The notes below the pieces were generated by a model, which was given only the letters and a program-made list of their open reading frames with translations, searched no databases and had not been told where the DNA came from. A stretch of 64,000 nucleotides of DNA. It comes from Triparma columacea (Eukaryota > Sar > Bolidophyceae > Parmales > Triparmaceae). Positions within the stretch are counted from its first letter, which is position 1; each line of letters opens with the position of its first letter. Positions 1 through 11,619 of this stretch are shown in pieces. The translations under genes and the position numbers were made by a program. The stretch is taken from NCBI GenBank assembly GCA_030267965.1, contig BRYA01000112.1, forward strand, positions 1 to 64,000. Reading direction: 5' to 3'.

Positions 1-64
1 CTAACCCTAACCCTAACCCTAACCCTAACCCTAACCCTAACCCTAACCCTAACCCTAACCCTAA
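1..64. repeat. Telomere, CCCTAA repeats
   Basis: About ten perfect CCCTAA units begin at base 1 and break into CA-rich DNA at about 65. The C-rich strand reads 5' to 3' inward, as at the left end of a chromosome; the G-strand is TTAGGG. This fixes the window as a true chromosome end. Confidence 0.97.
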
Positions 65-1220
65 CACACACACACACACCTCTATCTTATTCTCTTCTCT
101 TCCCTATTATCTTCTCTCAACTCCTCTAACACACTCACACACACACTCTTTCTCTCTCTCACACACACATACATCCATACACACACACACACACACATCC
201 CTTCTTTATTCCCTTCTTTCACTTACTCTTTACTCCCAACTCCTTTTACACACCCACAAACTCACACACAATCTCTCCCTCTCACACACACACACTCACA
301 CCACTATACTTCATGCCCTCCTTGCCACTTCCCTCTTCTCTCAACTTCTCCTTCTCTTCTCTCTCTCTCACACACACACGCACACTCAAACACCACTCCA
401 CCTTCACACCTTCCTCTCTGCTACTCATTCCCCTCAAATCCTCTCTCTCTCACACACTCACACAGTTGCCCACTTTTATTTATCCCAAACCACCCAACTT
501 CATTCTCTCGCACTGCCTCTCCCTACCTCTTCACATCTCTCTCTCCTTCACTGCTTCCTGTTCCCAACTTACCTGATCCCTTCTCCTTCATCTCTCCTGA
601 TACCAACCATTAACTAAAATACACTCTCTTAACGCTGAACCTACTTGCAAAACAACAACATGACTCCCCAACAACCTCACTCCTCCCCTCTCCTCCCCCT
701 CTCTCTCGCCTACACAATACTCTCCCCACACACGTCCTTCCCTTACCCTCAGTCTCCCACCCCCACATCCAACAAACCTCTTTATCATAACACACTACTA
801 AAGAGTGAAACCTAGAACAAAGCGATGCAACGGTTGAGCAAAGCATTTAACAGCAATGACACAAGCAAGTGATCTATTAGTCACTAATAGACCAAATCAA
901 ATCAATTTGTCTTACAAATGTTCCTGCCTCTTTAGTTACTCCCAATCCTTATCTAAACACTGCTTACTTTAGCTTTCCCGCCGCCTTTTCTACCTCGCTT
1001 CCTACCTCAGTCCTGCCTCTGCCGCCCCTCCGCCGCCTTTCCCTGCGTCCTCCCCCCGCATTGTCTTTCACCTTGTGTCCTCCCCACTTGCAGCCTCCTC
1101 TCCCTGTACCCCCCCCTGGGGCGTCCTCTTCCCCCTGCCGCCACCACCCAAGCAGAATGACCTTGAATTGTTTGGAACGAGGGAACTTGGTTAACTGTTG
1201 CAGACAGGCTTTCGACAGCC
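65..1220. repeat. Subtelomeric simple-sequence DNA, no gene seen
   Basis: From 65 to about 800 the sequence is almost entirely C/T and C/A low-complexity DNA with many CACACA and CTCTCT runs. The open frames in it are compositional. From about 800 to 1220 complexity rises, but I see no supported coding region. The last part lies downstream of the multi-START gene on the minus strand. Confidence 0.8.
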
Positions 1221-4200
1221 TCATGCCAAACCATCTTCTTCACTTGATTCGTCTTTGTTTTCGCTGTTTAAATTGCTACCCCCCCTGGCTACCAAAATTG
1301 GTGTCACAGAAGTTTGCAAGTTGCTACTCATGAATTTCACGATATTAGAATTCCGTGATGAAATGAGTGTTTTCCCCCTTTCCTTTTCAGACGACTTCTT
1401 TTCTATTGCTCTCCTTAAGCTCTCCGCTTTTCTTGCATCATCAGTAGGTATATATTCAATAGGAATCTTTGAATGCAATGCGCCCTCGAACCAAGATGGT
1501 TTTCTTCTTGCCAAACACTCCAGTTGGATTCAACCCAGCTTTTTACTTCTGCTTCGATCGAAATCCAATGATGCTTTGAGGTAGTGAAAGTCATGATAGC
1601 CTTGAACTCATCCTCCTGGATTTTCTTGATGTGTTTTATTGTGTATGCTTTTCCCGTTTCTGTGCTTACAAAAGTGTACAGGTAGGCCTTCTCTATGTAA
1701 CAGAGGTAGACGAAAAAGAAGAAAAGAGTCGTTGGGATCAAAACCACCGTAGCAGTGTATGTCATGCTCACAGCTCTTGTTGCCTCTTCTTGAATGTCGC
1801 CCTCCTGGATGAATAATATTCTGGTCACTGGAAGGCTGGCTGTAGACAGTAGGAAGTTGAACGTCCAGTAGATTCCGCCCATCTCGTACGGATGTCGAAA
1901 GTGAACTATTGAGGTAAAGTCTGTTACAATTTTTATCACGATTCTGCATGTGATGCTAGTCGAGATCTCAGTCCACCCACCGGAGGGTAGCCAATACCAA
2001 AAGTCATTACGAAAAAGCTTTACTGCCAGGTATAACCCTAAATCAGCAGCGAAATATATGCATATGTAGCTGCCACCCACTGTGTATAGAAGAAGAACAA
2101 TGGTCATGCATTTAACCAATAAAGTACCACTCGACATGATCATGTGTGCGGCAAAGACTGCTGTGCGCTTGCTTGCTTTTGCAGGCACACTCCCGTAGAA
2201 TGCAGGAACCCTTTCTCTGTTTCGGGGTGACGTGTCATAGTCATAGCTGATAGACGCGGAAATGAAGCCTGTTGATAGTGCAGAAATGGCAATACTCACC
2301 CACTTGGTAGCAGCAACTGTGTCATTGGATTTGATAGATGCTATTGCAATTAGCTGGATAATCACTCCAGGGATAGCTTCTGCAAACAGCTCGATCACTT
2401 TGAAGATCGACATCGCTTCTAAAATAGATGTCAGCTCGCCATTATTATGGACTTGCCCGGTAGCAACTCTATAAGCATCTACAGCAGGTCTGATCCCAAC
2501 CAGCACCGGAAACAACTCCCACATTACCTTCTTCAAGCCTAGTTTTCTATATTGAACCAAAATGAAGCTCAATTGAAGTCCAATGGAGAATATCAGTGAG
2601 ACCATTGAGGCAAAGAAATGCCCCCCTTTTCGGTTGTCTCTCCAAAACATGTAAGTCACGTAGATGTCAGTTAATTGGTCAAGCATACTTGCAACTGCAC
2701 CACCAATTACCCTTGCCTTGACGCCCCACCTTACTTCACCCATCAGCTTGTACCCAATTGTCTCCAGCATTGGGCGAAACCATGGATAGTCATCCTCAAT
2801 ATCCTTGAGGGCTTGAAACTGGTGGATCCACTCGTCAACACCGATTTGTGCTGTCAAATTGGTAGCCAGGCTTATGGCAAGTGATTTACCAATGTTTGTA
2901 CCGTCCACTTCCTTACAGCATTCTGCATTTGTCTCTACCTTAGCAAGCGAGTACAGGTTGTTTTCAATGACTGCACAAAGCAAAGCCTCCACAAATCCGT
3001 ACTGCTCCACCATTTCTCTCAGTGCTCGGTTCTGTTCGATCACTCTCTTGATAACTTGCTGATTAGTGCTCTTCAAGTTTGTGGCGTTGTTGAACAACTT
3101 TGTTTCTTTCCATTTTATTCTGAACATTACTTGTTCCCCAATCATGATTCCGTCCTCTGAGGTGATCTGGCTACTTTTGAGGAGGTTATTGAAGTAGATT
3201 GCAGACTCAATTGACTCTACAAGGTTTCCCCTCAGCGTTGCTTTGGTTGCTTTATAACTCACTCTATTGCCAAGCTCCATGTCTGTTACAATATCGATAG
3301 TTGTCTCCTTTGGCCCGGTTTTCCTAAACCTAATTGCAGAGTCTTTCTTTCCAGGCTCCACCTTTGAACCAAGAGTTATCAGGGTTGCCTTAAACATTCT
3401 CCTTGCAGCGGTAGTCCAGTGCTTCTGTGCCTCCATTGTAATTATTATGGTTTCATCTTGGACCTTGTGTAGCTTCATGACATTCCAGAATTCCCTCTGA
3501 TCTCCTGACCCTACCCAAACCCTTCTCCTTGTTACAAATTCCCATTCTGAATTTGTGGCTTCTATTACTCGTTCAACGTCTCCGCAGTTGTCGATATTTG
3601 CTTGGCTGTTGAAGTCCCAGAAGAAAGCAACGGCTTCCTCGATCCCTGCTCGAACCTTGACAGTCATTGTGCCCCAGCCAACTCCGTTCTTTTCTACCTT
3701 GAGCTGTGCCGAGGCAGTCGAAAAGTCTTTTACTTTCTTCTTTCCTTTCTCATTTCGAACCTTGAACCTGTCAACAAATGCCAAGCTACCATTGCTCTTG
3801 AGCTTCTTCATTCTTTCTGCTATGAGAAGTCTCTTGGCTGCATCTATCTCCTGAGTTTTGTCAAAGAAATGTCTTAAGACGACGAATTGTGACATGAACA
3901 CAATAGCCAATTTCTTTGCAATGGAATTGATGACAGTGGTGCCGATGTCCATGATAGTTGTGCTTGTTGCCTTTGTCTGTGGCACTCCTGCAATTGGATC
4001 CAGTGGCTCAAAGGTGTAAACATTCAAAACTTTTGTTTTGACGTGGGAACGGTTGGCTGGGAACTCGTTATCATAATCGTAACAACTTGAAGTAACAACC
4101 ATAATCTTTCCATCCTCACCCTTAAACAGGATATTCCTGCATCTAATATCACGGTAGGCAAAGCCTGGGATGCCAAGGTCCCTTGAGTATTGGAAGAAAT

Positions 4201-7200
4201 AGGATAGCTTGTGCAGATGCTTAATCTTCAAATTGAAGATACCCTTACTCTTCGCTTGTCGCTTCAACGTTCTGCTCTGAATGTGTATGTATGCTTTTGC
4301 AGCACTTTCCTCGACACTCGCATCAAGAACAGTTGATGCTAAAGCGATGCCATGGCTGTCCCCACTGATATGAACCAATTTCATCTTGACCCTGCTATCT
4401 GGACTCTTTAATTTTTCGCTTTTTCGGCTGTGCTTGCTCTTGAGGTAGAATTCCTTCCCCTTCTTGATTGTGTCTTTCTCCTCCTGAGAGTAAACCTGGG
4501 GCTCATTCTTGATGACGTCGGCAAGTTCTTTGACCATTCCCCTGTCAATTTCTTCAGACTTGTCGAATGTCTCACGCAGCAGACTAATAACCCTCAGCTG
4601 CTTTGGGGTTAATTTCTCGGTCAATTGTATCGGTAAGTGGCCTCCACCATCCACGTACTGTACAATTTGGATACTACACTGCGGCACGCCAAACATGGTC
4701 TTTACGTTTTTGAGAACCCACATTGCCTTCGTAGTTGCTCTGACTTTCCTACCAACCCCTACTCCGTAGTCAACTACAAACTCTGGGTCTACTGAAGAGC
4801 AAGCCACTCGAATGCAGCCATTCTCATTTTTTTCCCAAATTATCCTTGTTACAAACTCCCTATTAGTAACTGGGAAGGGAAATCGCTTGATGACGGCTAC
4901 CTGCACTTCGTTGAGCCTCTCTGTCGCAGCTGCCTCCCTAAGGGTGAACCTCGCCACCTCTCCCGAATCCAACCCCTGGGATTTTCTCTCTCTGCCGTTG
5001 TAATCAAACAAAAAGGCAGCAGCTTCCTCTGCAGTGCAATCTGCAGTACACTCCGCACGACCTAAGAATATGCTCTTCTTCCCCTTAGCCTGTTGCTTAT
5101 GTTTCATCTCAATCTTTACTGCTTCGAAGGGTGAAGCTGTTTGCGTCCATCCATGATGCTCCTCTCCAAATAGAGTGTCTAACTCCTCAATGACCTCCCT
5201 TTGGTCCTCCTTGAGCTCCACAGTTCCCTCTTGTATTCTCTTTTTGAGTACAGCCCTAACCTCAGCGTCCACCTTCTTCCCGTTTCTCCTGAACTTCTTT
5301 TGGAGCTCGTCAGCCCACCGATTTTCCCTCTTGGCGAAGAGTGTGAGGAACTGGGTGGGTAGCTTATGCACAGTGCTCCCTTTGAAGTCTTCGTGCTGGA
5401 CTCTGAGCACACTGCAGACTCTGGGAGCCACTTCAGTGATAATGTAGACACCGGTGGATGCAGCTGTCTCAAAGGTTTTATTTAACCCTAACCCATCTAC
5501 CTTTCTTGGCTCAGTGTGGTGCTCACTCATGGGGGCGATGGCAAATATGTAACTGACAGTCGTGTTTGGGTTAACAACCCTCTTCCAGCACCGCCATTCT
5601 TCGAAAAGGATTGGCTCCATGGGGGATTGCATTTTCTTTACGACTGAGTACTGCTGGGAACGTGTTCCATCGATTCCCTCCCACAATTTCCTAGGAAGGT
5701 TTCCGTTCTTGCTTCTGTGCATTCTGGCTGCATCATAGGTATTAACAGTGATATTAGCAAGGACGGAACTCGCTGAGGTATCGACAGTGCACTCTGAAAG
5801 TGCAAAAATTGCCCCTGTATCTCTATTGGTGTAGATGAATTTGACACATTCGTCCTTGATGGAACTGTACCTCTTGGCATTTTTTGTTTCCTCTACAAGA
5901 TTCGATTTCCCCTCAATCATCTGCTCCTCTTCCTCTGTGAGTGGAGAAACATTGGGTATGATACTCTCTACAAAGTTTCTTCTTCTCCTCTCGTCAATGA
6001 CCTCGGGTTGGTGGAACTGATGTTCGACTTCGGTGCAGAGTACCCTTTTGGTGGCGGAGAAAACGTGGGTCATGTTCCCCTTGTTTACGAGAAGGCTGGA
6101 CTGGGGGGGATAGGGCAAAACTGGAATAATGTTGGGGTTGTGGGTTAGCCTCTTGTTGGCAGGGTGCTTCTTTTTCCCTTGTATGCAATGCTCACCTAAA
6201 ACAGAAGCCATGCTAACCAACTTATTCACTCCAACGGAAGGTGACTTGCCCGCTTTCTTCTTCTTCAAAGGTACTGACAGCTTCTTCCCGTTGACAATTA
6301 TCTCTTCGGCCTCCAAGCCACCGACAAATGTCATGGCTGATTGCCCGAACTGCGTGACAGTGTTAGGGAGGGTTAGGGTTGGGAATGGGTTGTGGGTCCT
6401 CTGCTCTCTTTTCTCACCTCGAACTCACTGATCCTCATAGAGCCAATGATCTTCGACCTCTGTGTCCTAGTCACTTCCAGAGACTCCACAATGTTATCTA
6501 ACTTTTCGCTAGCTTCCTTGCTGAGATGTGCATAAATAGGGATAGAAAGGCGCCCAGAAGTGCTCGAGTTAGCATATTATCGACTCTTATACCAGTTGCT
6601 CCGTACGCTGTGATCCCGGTGCTATTTTGCTGTTTTTCACATGCCCGTCCTCACCTCATTTCGTCTTGCTCGGCTGGGTAGATTTCAATGGTATGGGTGT
6701 TTGAGTCGCTAGTAGACAAGACTTTGAGGTCGAGGAGGAACTGTGATTAGTGGAGCGAAGAGTCGGGGGGGGAGGTTGGTCGAAGAAAGGATTTGTCCAG
6801 AAGGATTCGTTGGAAAGGATTTATTATCTACGGACAACTGCTACTTCGTTCCTCCTGCAGCCAATAATTCTGTCGTCGCTTATGCCCTCCGTTCTCACCT
6901 CGACGAATTTGTTCTGTGTTCCCTGATAGTACTGCCAATACACGACCAAGTGTCGGCTGTTGTCCTCCTCCTCATCATAGTCGTCAATGATCGTCCTCCT
7001 GAATATTCCGACCTTTGATTCGGAAAGGTAGTATTCCAGCACCTTCTCCGGGGCGTCGTGGAAGACCTCCGCGACGAGAACCCTCTTGGTGTCTGCGCCT
7101 GTGGAGAGGTCGAGGAGGCCCTCTACAACGCCCCTATCGGCTAGCGCCCTCCTCAGTTTATCGTGCTCGTCCTCCTTCTTGGCCCGGTCCTCAACGTTCA

Positions 7201-7456
7201 TCAGGGCTGCGACGTCAATATGGTTGCGGGCTTTACGGGCCCGCCTAGCGCGCTGCTGAGGGCTTACCCTAGTCCGACGAGGCTTCTTAGCGAGCGCAGT
7301 TGCACCCAAAAGGGGGCGAATGGGCTCCGGGGAAACGGGGCGAATGGGCTCCAGGGAACTTCCATCGGAGGAGTCGTTGGCGGGGCGAATGGGCTCAGGG
7401 GAACTTCGATCGGAGGAGTCGTCGGCCGGGCCAACGTCAAACTTAACCAGCTTCAT
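1221..7456 (-). CDS. Very large multi-START-domain, multi-pass membrane protein (one probable 1-nt consensus error)
   Basis: Four exons, all GT-AG with matching phases: 7456-6899, 6740-6655, 6562-6418 and 6349-1221. The product has about five tandem START/Bet v1-like lipid-binding modules. The first is around residues 120-260 and is split by the introns; others lie near 430-640, 680-870, 940-1130 (degenerate) and 1140-1360. From about residue 1480 there is a hydrophobic region with roughly eight membrane segments. Its pattern of an Asp-rich helix followed by a Glu-x-x-Pro-x-x-x-x-Gln helix recalls XK/XKR proteins, a weak resemblance. The frame of the last long exon closes at 1415 with an unnatural tail. 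Adding one A to the AAAA run at 1500-1503 opens a Lys/Ser/Glu-rich tail with a KPSWFEG motif that stops at 1221, giving about 1972 aa. Lipid sensing or transfer at a membrane is an inference. Confidence 0.8.
6361..6385. repeat. Interstitial telomere-like motif inside intron 3 of the multi-START gene
   Basis: The + strand contains TTAGGG-GGGTTAGGGTTGGG-type sequence within the 68-nt intron (6350-6417). Related short CCCTAACCC pieces occur near 25097-25112 and 28922. Confidence 0.6.
7312..7430 (-). repeat. In-frame tandem repeat in exon 1 of the multi-START gene
   Basis: Two copies of about 45 bp plus a partial copy encode a Ser/Asp/Pro-rich linker with a recurring Glu-Pro-Ile-Arg-Pro motif. 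It lies ahead of a basic segment and the first START-like module, so this N-terminus is probably disordered. Confidence 0.7.
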
Positions 7457-7659
7457 GTCACAGGTCCTGGGCGCTGAAATTGATGCATGCGTAATAGAAT
7501 TGCGAGAGAAGGGGCGAATGAGTGGAGTTTCGTGAGTGTGAGTAATTATGCGGCGATAAGGACAGAGATGATTTACTCCCTGAGGGCTATGAGTTCTTAC
7601 CTTGGATAGAGGGGATGGTGTACGGCAATGGAAATGTTGCTCTTGAACCTGAGGTATTT

Positions 7660-8760
7660 AACGTGCTCAAGCAGGAGGTGCTGGCACGCAGAAGCGTTAC
7701 GGGTCGGTATCTATAAATGAAGCTGTCGTCGGTGTGTATTTACAAGCTCGCGCAGGAGGAGCCTCGACGCGGTGGTGATAGAGGGCACCGGAACTGCTCT
7801 GAGGTAGAGAGACACCGAGAAAGCCTTGCAGGTAGGGTGGTGGTGCTCACACGCAGAAGCGCAGCGGGTCGATAAACACGTACGTATCGGTGGTGTCGAT
7901 AAATATACGCGCTCCAGCGGGAGGAGCCTTGCCGCGGTGGTGATAGAGGGCACCGGAACTGCTCTGAGGTGGAGAGTCACCAAGAAGGCCTTGCAAGCAA
8001 GCAAGTAATGCAGGTGCGTAGAAGCACCGCGGGTCGATATATACGTACGTATCGGTCGTGTCGGTATATAAATGCGCTCAAGCAGGAGAAACGTTGCCCG
8101 GTGGTGATTGAGGGTACTCAACGGGAGGAAGTCACCAACAGGCCTTGCAGGAAAGGTATTGGTGCTGACGCGTGGAGGTGTTACGGGTCGGTTTACACGC
8201 ACAAATCGATCGACTAGATGTATTTATGCAATCGAGCAGAAGGAGCCTTGCCGCGGTGGTGATTGAGGGTACTCAACGGAAGGATGTCACCGACAGGCCT
8301 TGCAGGTAAGGTGCTTGCGCTGACACGTGGAGGTGTGACGTGTCGGTCTACACGCACAAATCGGTCGACTAGATATATTAATACAATCGAGCAGTAGGAA
8401 CCTTGCTGCGATGGTGATTGAGGGTACTCAACGGGAGGAAGTCACCGACAGGCCTTGCAGGTAAGGTGCTTGCGCTGACGCGTGGAGGTGTGACGGGTCG
8501 GTCTACACGCACAAATCGGTCGACTAGATGTGTTTATGCAATCAAGCTGGAGGAGCCTTGCCGCGGTGGTGATTGAGAGTACTCAACGGGAGGAAGTCAC
8601 CGACAGGCCTTGCAGGTAAGGTATTGGTGCTGACACGTGGAGGTGTGGCGGGTCGGTCTACACGTACAAATCGGTTGACTAGATGTATTAATTCAATCGA
8701 GCAGGATGAGCCTTGCCGCGAAGTTGATTAAGGTTGCTAGGACTCCTCTGGAGGTGCTTT
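7660..8760. repeat. Subtelomeric tandem array, unit about 155 bp, about seven copies
   Basis: A unit containing GAGCCTTGCCGCGGTGGTGAT, then GGCCTTGCAGGTAAGG, then a GTCGGTCTACACGCACAAATC segment recurs. Copies start near 7752, 7918, 8078, 8236, 8391, 8545 and 8698. The central copies are most alike and the outer ones drift, as expected for unequal exchange. No convincing protein is encoded; the 163-codon minus frame is a by-product of the repeats. Confidence 0.85.
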
Positions 8761-9385
8761 GTTGGGGTTGGGAGGATTTTCGTGCCTGCAAGTGCGCGAA
8801 ATTTACGGGTAGGCGGAAGTAGGGCGTGGTTAGACGTTGGGATTGATTTGCGATTGCGCGACATTAGTCGTTAAAAACATGAAAAAAACACTCTCCCATC
8901 CTCCTCGCCAGCAGGCCTGCTGGATGCTTGTGGGATTTTGTATACTTCGGTTCTAGGTATAGATATGAACTTACGATTGCTTGGTATTTCCCAGACTCGT
9001 TCCTCGCCGTCCGTCTTTCGCTCACCTGAGGTTCAAGTGTCCTCAAAATTCTTCCCAATGCGACCTCCTCACAGTCGGGGCTATTTGTGGATATGGACCT
9101 CTGGGGTTCGAAACCGTCGGAATTCTCTACCCCGGTGGGTAATGGGGCTTGTGGGGTGCTGTGAGAAGATGGGCGTGACGTCTCTTGCCGTCTGTGTCCC
9201 AAAAAAATAAAATGAATGAGGCCTTGAAGGAGTTGGAGGTGGTGGGGGGTGAGGGGGCAAGAAAAATGAGATAGTTTCCAGCCGTCCAACCGTTAACGTT
9301 TAATCCTATACTTAAATTGCGACGCCGTTAATTCCCTTTCTGCAGTGTTAAAAAAGTCCCAAATAACATACAAACTCTTTGCTCT
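8761..9385. other. Gene-poor stretch
   Basis: I see no supported gene here. Open frames of 90-141 codons on both strands have no domain or consistent composition. The segment lies between the 155-bp array and the 3' end of the transporter gene. Confidence 0.5.
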
Positions 9386-9630
9386 ATTTATCTCCCTCCC
9401 TCCTTCTCTGTTCCTCCCTCACGTTCACCCCCTACACCCCTTCCCCCCCTTTTCATCGCCCCCATACAAAGCTAGCTCTGTGCTAACTTATCTATCTCCC
9501 CCCCTCCTTCTCTGTTCCTCTCTCACGTTCACCCCCTACACCCCTTCCCCCCCTTTTCATCGCCCCCATACAAAGCAAGCTCTTCTGCTAACTTATTTAT
9601 CTCCCCCCCTCCTTCTTCTCTGTTCCTCCT
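9386..9630. repeat. Pyrimidine-rich tandem duplication, period about 105-108 bp
   Basis: About 2.3 imperfect copies of a unit carry CCCTCCTTCTCTGTTCCTC, an acccc-rich block and CATCGCCCCCATACAAAG. The key motif recurs near 9403, 9511 and 9614. The last copy overlaps the 3' end of the transporter reading frame and supplies part of its Arg/Glu-rich C-terminus. Confidence 0.75.
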
Positions 9631-10627
9631 TAACGCTAACCCAGCTATACCCCGCTCCCCCAATTAACGTAATCCAAACCCCACCCCCCCTCCATCCTTT
9701 CATACCTCCCCCAAAAACTCTATCACTAACTATTATCATAAACGCCTGTTTAGCGTTAGCAGCTACACAAACAGTCAAAGGACTAGTCGCGCGGTTCGCA
9801 GATAGGGAGGTTAAGTTCAACGTGAAACTCAGCACACTACCCAAACACACTACTCCCCAAACTCTCCATTTTAAAAGTGACGGGTCGTGGTACATGGATT
9901 TTAACTCCCCGCTTATCAAACTTAGGGTTAGACACTGTAGGAGTGCTAGGGGAGCCATGGAACGTAGTACGGAGAGGGGTGATTGTCCCTTGGTGTTTTT
10001 GGAACCTTTTAATAACGAGTTTGAGAAGACGGATTTCAAAGCCGCCAGGATTACGCAGGTTGACGTTACCGCCATACCTAGGGGGGTTATTATTCGCTCG
10101 GTAGAACCATCTGGGTAGCATGCCATGGCGACCCCGACTGCAACGGGTATGACTGCGATAGCGCGGAGTGTTGAGATTTGTGATGATAGGAAAACGCTTT
10201 GTAGGAACATTGTTATTATGGGCGCGAGGGAACGGAGGGTTTGGTTGAAGGATACTGGGACGAGGGAGAGGGAGAGGTTACCGACGGCTACGTTTAGGGT
10301 GAAGAGGAAGGAGTATAGGAGGGATGGGAGAGGGGTGGAGGGGAGGAGACGACGGAGACTGAGGGGGGGGAGGAGGAGGCGGGAGGAGGGGAGGGTGCAG
10401 GGTGCCTTGAGCTTGCTGTGCGTCGGGGGGCTGACGGATCTTGCTTGGGAGCTTATTGCGTAGGAGCCTATTGTGTTGAAGAGCATGTGCATGGCTGTGA
10501 GGAAGAAGGGATAATTGAAGGATACGGTTTGGAAGGCTGCTTTGTTTAAGAGTGTTACTGAGGCGTTGTTAATCATCCACGTTGTTAGGATGAGTGATGT
10601 GGGTGGTGATGAGATGATTGATGACAT
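9593..10627 (-). CDS. Nucleotide-sugar/triose-phosphate transporter family (TPT/DMT) protein
   Basis: Intronless, 344 aa, with about ten hydrophobic helices, the usual size for this family. Family-like stretches include the N-terminal helix with NNASVTLLNKAAFQ, the GNLSLSLVPVSFNQTLRS segment in the middle, the SANRATSPLTVCVAANAKQ loop and the terminal GAGYSWVSVKEEQ. These resemble SLC35/TPT members that exchange nucleotide sugars or phosphosugars across Golgi or plastid membranes. No plastid presequence is evident, so a Golgi/ER membrane is more likely. The substrate cannot be read from the sequence. The C-terminal tail runs into a pyrimidine-rich tandem repeat. Confidence 0.85.
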   Translation of the reverse strand: MSSIISSPPTSLILTTWMINNASVTLLNKAAFQTVSFNYPFFLTAMHMLFNTIGSYAISSQARSVSPPTHSKLKAPCTLPSSRLLLPPLSLRRLLPSTPLPSLLYSFLFTLNVAVGNLSLSLVPVSFNQTLRSLAPIITMFLQSVFLSSQISTLRAIAVIPVAVGVAMACYPDGSTERIITPLGMAVTSTCVILAALKSVFSNSLLKGSKNTKGQSPLSVLRSMAPLALLQCLTLSLISGELKSMYHDPSLLKWRVWGVVCLGSVLSFTLNLTSLSANRATSPLTVCVAANAKQAFMIIVSDRVFGGGMKGWRGGGVWITLIGGAGYSWVSVKEEQRRRRGGDK

Positions 10628-11619
10628 TGTGTTGTAGTTGTTGTGTTGTAGTTGTAGTCAAAACATCAAGTATTATGATCTGATTCTTTCTCTCTGATTG
10701 TTTCAATCCTAGCTGTGGTTGTGTTTGTGGGTGTTGTCGTGTTATTTGCGTATATATGGTAGTGTATATATAGTAGTTATACTATGGGTAATAAATTGTA
10801 GGGAACGTGAACGTAAATGTGAAAGAAATTGAGATACTCCCTCCAACAAATTGCCTTCCAATCGAAATCCCTGTCCCTGTCTGGTTCCCATTCTGGATCC
10901 TCTCCCTGTTCTTCTCTGTTGCTCTTCATTCCCGTCTCTCTCCTCTTTCTTCTCTCTCTCTCCCTCTCTCTCCCTCCCTCTCCCTCCTCCTTTTGGATTT
11001 TGGTTTTTTCTCGGTCTTTCTCGGTCTTCGGTCTTTTCGGACTTCAAACTTTCCCAATTTTCTCCTCTTTTCCTCCCCCTTTTTAAGATCTGAACGTATC
11101 CTCCGCACCGTGTTAACGAGACCTTTCATTTAATCTACTCAAATATAAAAAGCATTCCGATTTCGCGAAGTTAGAGTCTTCCTCCTCCTTCCTCCTGCCC
11201 CCAAAATCTCCTCAAATGATCTCTTTAAGCAGGATTAGACCAACGTCATTACACTCACACTACTACAATAGATTTAGATACTCATCCCTACCATCCTCAA
11301 TATATAATCTATCTTCTGAATTGATCCAAAATGAAAACAATATGCCCGTGATCGGTGAGTGAAGCCAGAGCCCTTGAACTCAAATGCGATGTGTGTGTCG
11401 GTGGACTTGCATAGAGCAACAACGTCATTGAGGAGAGCATCGATGCATCGATGCTGTCTCGCAATATTGGAGAAGGGAGGAGGAGAACAGGAAGGGAGGT
11501 GACAAGAGAGAAGTGATCAGATACCAGGAGCAGTAGGAGAACTGAACTTCAGCCCTCCTAAACTGCTCGAGAGTCATGTCCTCTATATATAAAGTTTGTT
11601 CGGCATCGGAGGGCTTCAA
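10628..11619. other. Intergenic region between divergent transporter and pseudouridine-enzyme genes
   Basis: Nearly 1 kb that must hold the promoters of both divergent genes. It contains a strong CT-rich tract (about 10920-11000, CTCTCTCTC and CCCTC runs) and a TATA-like element next to the rightward gene. No additional gene is supported. Confidence 0.6.
11584..11593 (+). promoter_or_regulatory. TATA-box-like element upstream of the pseudouridine-enzyme gene
   Basis: TATATATAAA ends 26 bases before the chosen ATG at 11620. If it is functional, the 5' leader would be only a few nucleotides long. Confidence 0.5.

Noticed and set aside
9345..10118. 257-codon plus-strand frame opposite the transporter
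   Set aside because: Its composition follows from pyrimidine-rich repeats and the antisense of a hydrophobic gene. The minus frame matches a known transporter family.
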